Below are positions 22,008-23,966 of a DNA stretch of 23,966 nt, piece by piece (position 1 is the first letter of the stretch; the number at the start of each line of letters is the position of its first letter). Both the position numbers and the translations under genes were made by a program. The DNA lies in contig JBMNFJ010000014.1 of the NCBI GenBank assembly GCA_050949255.1, positions 1-23,966 on the forward strand. The letters run 5' to 3'. The DNA comes from UBA3941 sp002385665. GTDB taxonomy: Bacteria; Bacillota; Clostridia; Caldicoprobacterales; UBA3941. The notes beneath the pieces were generated by a model that saw only the letters and a program-made list of their open reading frames with translations, did not search any database and was not told the origin of the DNA.

Positions 22008-23414
22008 TTAATCAGCTTGCACTGGCAGTGGATTTTTTCCCATAATGCGAAACTCAGCCAAAACCATAGTTCCCGATACAACCGCCGCTGCCAGATCGGC
22101 AACAGGCCCTGCGTACATGATACCATCAATCCCCCAAAAAAGTGGTAGAAGGACTATTAAAGGTAGCAGGAAGATGATCTGCCTGGTCAGGGACAGGAAG
22201 ATACCCTTCTTTGGCTTACCTATGGATGTGAATAAATTGGATGATACAGGTTGTACACAGTTTAAGAAAGTAAATAACATATATATACGAAAATAGGACG
22301 TTGCAAAATCAAAGTATTCCTTGGAACCGGAACCGAATATGGATATAATTTGCCTCGGGAAAATCTGGAAGGATAAAAAGGCAGTGATTGACACAACCAG
22401 GCCGGAACGGATAGCTATTTTATAGACACCCTTCACCCTATCATATTTTTTGGCTCCATAATTAAAACTGGCTATGGGCTGCATACCTTGAGATATGCCG
22501 ATGATAAGGGAAAAGAAAATCATAGCCACCTTGTTGATGATACCGGCAACAGCCAGGGGAATAGATTCACCATATACGGATAAGGCACCGTAGTGGGTGA
22601 GGGACTTGTTCATAATTATTTGAACCACCATCATGGCCACCTGATTAAAAGCAGGTGCCGTACCTAAGGAGACAATGCGCCTTATATATGACCATACCGG
22701 CGCAAAATGATGCCTGCGAAGGCTTACCGTCTTAAAGTTTCGAAAATACCGAACAGCCATTAAAAATGAGAACAGCTGACCGATTACCGTAGCCAGAGCG
22801 GCGCCGGCCATATCCATATTAAACACAAATATAAATATGGGGTCCAGAATGGTGTTGATAATTGCGCCCGTTATATTACAAAGCATGGCATACCTGGGGC
22901 TGCCGTCAGCCCGTATCAAATGTCCGCCGCCGTTGGAAACAATAAGAAAGGGAAAACCCAAGGAGGTGATCCGGGTATAGACCCTGGCGTAATCCAGAAC
23001 ATTTTCAGGTGCGCCAAAAAACCTTAACAAAGGGGTTAAAAAGATCTGAGTTATAACGCTAAGTATAAGTCCGAGTACAAACAGCATCACCGCTGCATTC
23101 CCCACATAGTAGACCGCTTTTTCCTTATCCCCTTCACCCATTGCGAGATTGAAGGCAGCGGCACCGCCAATTCCAAGCAGCAGTGCAATGGCTACACATG
23201 CCGTACTCAAGGGAAAAGCCACATTGGTAGCGGCGTTTCCCAGTTCCCCAATCTTTTGGCCAATAAAGAACTGGTCCACGATATTGTATAGGGCACCAAC
23301 AAGCATAGCTACTATGCTGGGTATCGCGTATCTTCTTAGCAGGCCTCCCACCGGTTCCGTGCCAAGAGGATTTTCCTTGTTTACTTGTTCATTTACCATA
23401 GTTATCCCATCCAT
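22008..23414 (-). CDS. MATE-family efflux transporter (MepA-like)
   Basis: A 468-residue multidrug and toxin extrusion transporter with about 12 membrane helices in two homologous halves; such proteins export cationic drugs or metabolites using Na+ or H+. Typical segments are PSIVAMLVGALYNIVDQFFI (the N-terminal D-Q-F-F-I-G pattern), GGHLIRADGSPRYAM, and GISQGMQPIASFNYGAKKY in the second half. The length is normal. The ATG at 23414 has only a distant GGAG; the ATG at 23399 is a possible alternative. It lies 66 bases downstream of a second MATE gene on the same strand. The substrate is unknown. Confidence 0.92.
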   Translation of the reverse strand: MDGITMVNEQVNKENPLGTEPVGGLLRRYAIPSIVAMLVGALYNIVDQFFIGQKIGELGNAATNVAFPLSTACVAIALLLGIGGAAAFNLAMGEGDKEKAVYYVGNAAVMLFVLGLILSVITQIFLTPLLRFFGAPENVLDYARVYTRITSLGFPFLIVSNGGGHLIRADGSPRYAMLCNITGAIINTILDPIFIFVFNMDMAGAALATVIGQLFSFLMAVRYFRNFKTVSLRRHHFAPVWSYIRRIVSLGTAPAFNQVAMMVVQIIMNKSLTHYGALSVYGESIPLAVAGIINKVAMIFFSLIIGISQGMQPIASFNYGAKKYDRVKGVYKIAIRSGLVVSITAFLSFQIFPRQIISIFGSGSKEYFDFATSYFRIYMLFTFLNCVQPVSSNLFTSIGKPKKGIFLSLTRQIIFLLPLIVLLPLFWGIDGIMYAGPVADLAAAVVSGTMVLAEFRIMGKNPLPVQAD

Positions 23415-23480
23415 TTATTGTATGTTTACTTCTCCACTCTACTTAAATCGGTTGAGTTAATGTAGTAAGACCGACAATCA

Positions 23481-23966
23481 TTATATTGGCTCTTCAATTT
23501 GTTTCAAGGTTAAATGTCCGTCTTTCAATTCTTTGGCTTCGGGATTTCTTTTCTGCATGATAAGGTACCAGGTCATTAAAACTGTGCCCTTTAATATGCT
23601 TGAGATGCTAATGGCCCACCATGCACCGTTTAATCCCAAGGCTGTAGAGGATAGAATCAGGGCTATGGGTATCCTCAGTGCATTTAGGGTTATACCCACT
23701 ACCGAAGGGGGAACGGTTTTCCCAAGACCATTAAATGCACCCGCCGTTGTTGCCTCTATACACTTAGGCAGCTGAGAAAGTCCTATTATCTTAAGATAGA
23801 TTATCCCGGATACTATTGTACTTTCTTCCTTTATAAAGATCGAGAATAAGGGTCCGCTAAAAAACACTAAAAGGGCAGTCGCTATTAGCCCGTTTATGGA
23901 CATGATTATCATCCCAACGGTATATCCCCTATTGATCCTATTCCATTTTTTTGCCCCGTAGTTTTG
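23481..23966 (-). CDS. second MATE-family transporter, C-terminal part (cut by window edge)
   Basis: The frame is open to the right edge, and 161 residues of the C-terminal end are visible. It begins QNYGAKKWNRINRGYTVGM, the Q-N-Y-G-A-K-K pattern found in the second half of MATE proteins, followed by five or so membrane helices (GLIATALLVFFSGPLFSIFI, PPSVVGITLNALRIPIALI). A shorter start at 23912 is internal and should not be used. It is different in sequence from the MATE at 22008-23414 and lies upstream of it in the same direction. Confidence 0.88.
   Translation of the reverse strand, partial: QNYGAKKWNRINRGYTVGMIIMSINGLIATALLVFFSGPLFSIFIKEESTIVSGIIYLKIIGLSQLPKCIEATTAGAFNGLGKTVPPSVVGITLNALRIPIALILSSTALGLNGAWWAISISSILKGTVLMTWYLIMQKRNPEAKELKDGHLTLKQIEEPI

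Noticed and set aside
1..23966. CRISPR arrays, tRNA or rRNA genes, replication origin
   Set aside because: No regularly spaced 25-40 base repeats, no cloverleaf with CCA end, and no rRNA-like or DnaA-box cluster was found. The repeats at 5592-5708 are too few and unevenly spaced for CRISPR.

Overview
The window looks like a piece of a chromosome from an anaerobic Clostridia-type Firmicute. The signs are strong AGGAGG ribosome sites with many TTG and GTG starts, a T-box leader, an aspS-gatCAB operon, AzlC/AzlD, a membrane pyrophosphatase and paired MATE exporters. The exact genus cannot be read from this sequence.

Positions 1-5800 are an accessory region with everything on the minus strand. 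In transcription order it holds: a cluster of ~17-bp direct repeats resembling an IS21-type transposon end (5592-5708); an operon of four genes (a coiled-coil protein with a possible SRA-like modified-base reader domain, a Nudix hydrolase, a short serine recombinase and a small unknown protein); a complete group II intron (943-2844) whose boundaries are fixed by EBS/IBS pairing; a small XRE regulator with its terminator; and the first codons of another gene at the left edge.

Positions 5828-10137 hold housekeeping and transport genes: rlmD and a cytoplasmic gamma-glutamyltransferase-family Ntn hydrolase on the minus strand, then azlC-azlD on the plus strand. A decayed 3' gene fragment (8896-9105) lies in front of azlC.

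Positions 10298-16650 are on the plus strand: a cyclic 2,3-diphosphoglycerate synthetase-family protein, then a T-box-controlled operon aspS-gatC-gatA-gatB ending in a strong terminator. The AspRS carries a His reported as a mark of non-discriminating enzymes, so the operon reads as a unit for making Asn-tRNA(Asn) by transamidation. Its GatA is the most striking item here. It is an intact but short ORF (370 aa against about 485) in which all three catalytic residues of the Lys-Ser-Ser amidase triad are replaced, while GatB and GatC look normal.

Positions 16683-19480 are on the minus strand: a D-lyxose isomerase-type cupin, an unrecognised conserved protein and a URO-D-family protein. The last has a clear promoter and an 18-bp palindromic operator. 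Positions 19589-21950 hold a membrane pyrophosphatase with unusual active-site loops, its promoter and its terminator. Positions 22008-23966 hold two MATE transporters in tandem, the second cut by the window edge.
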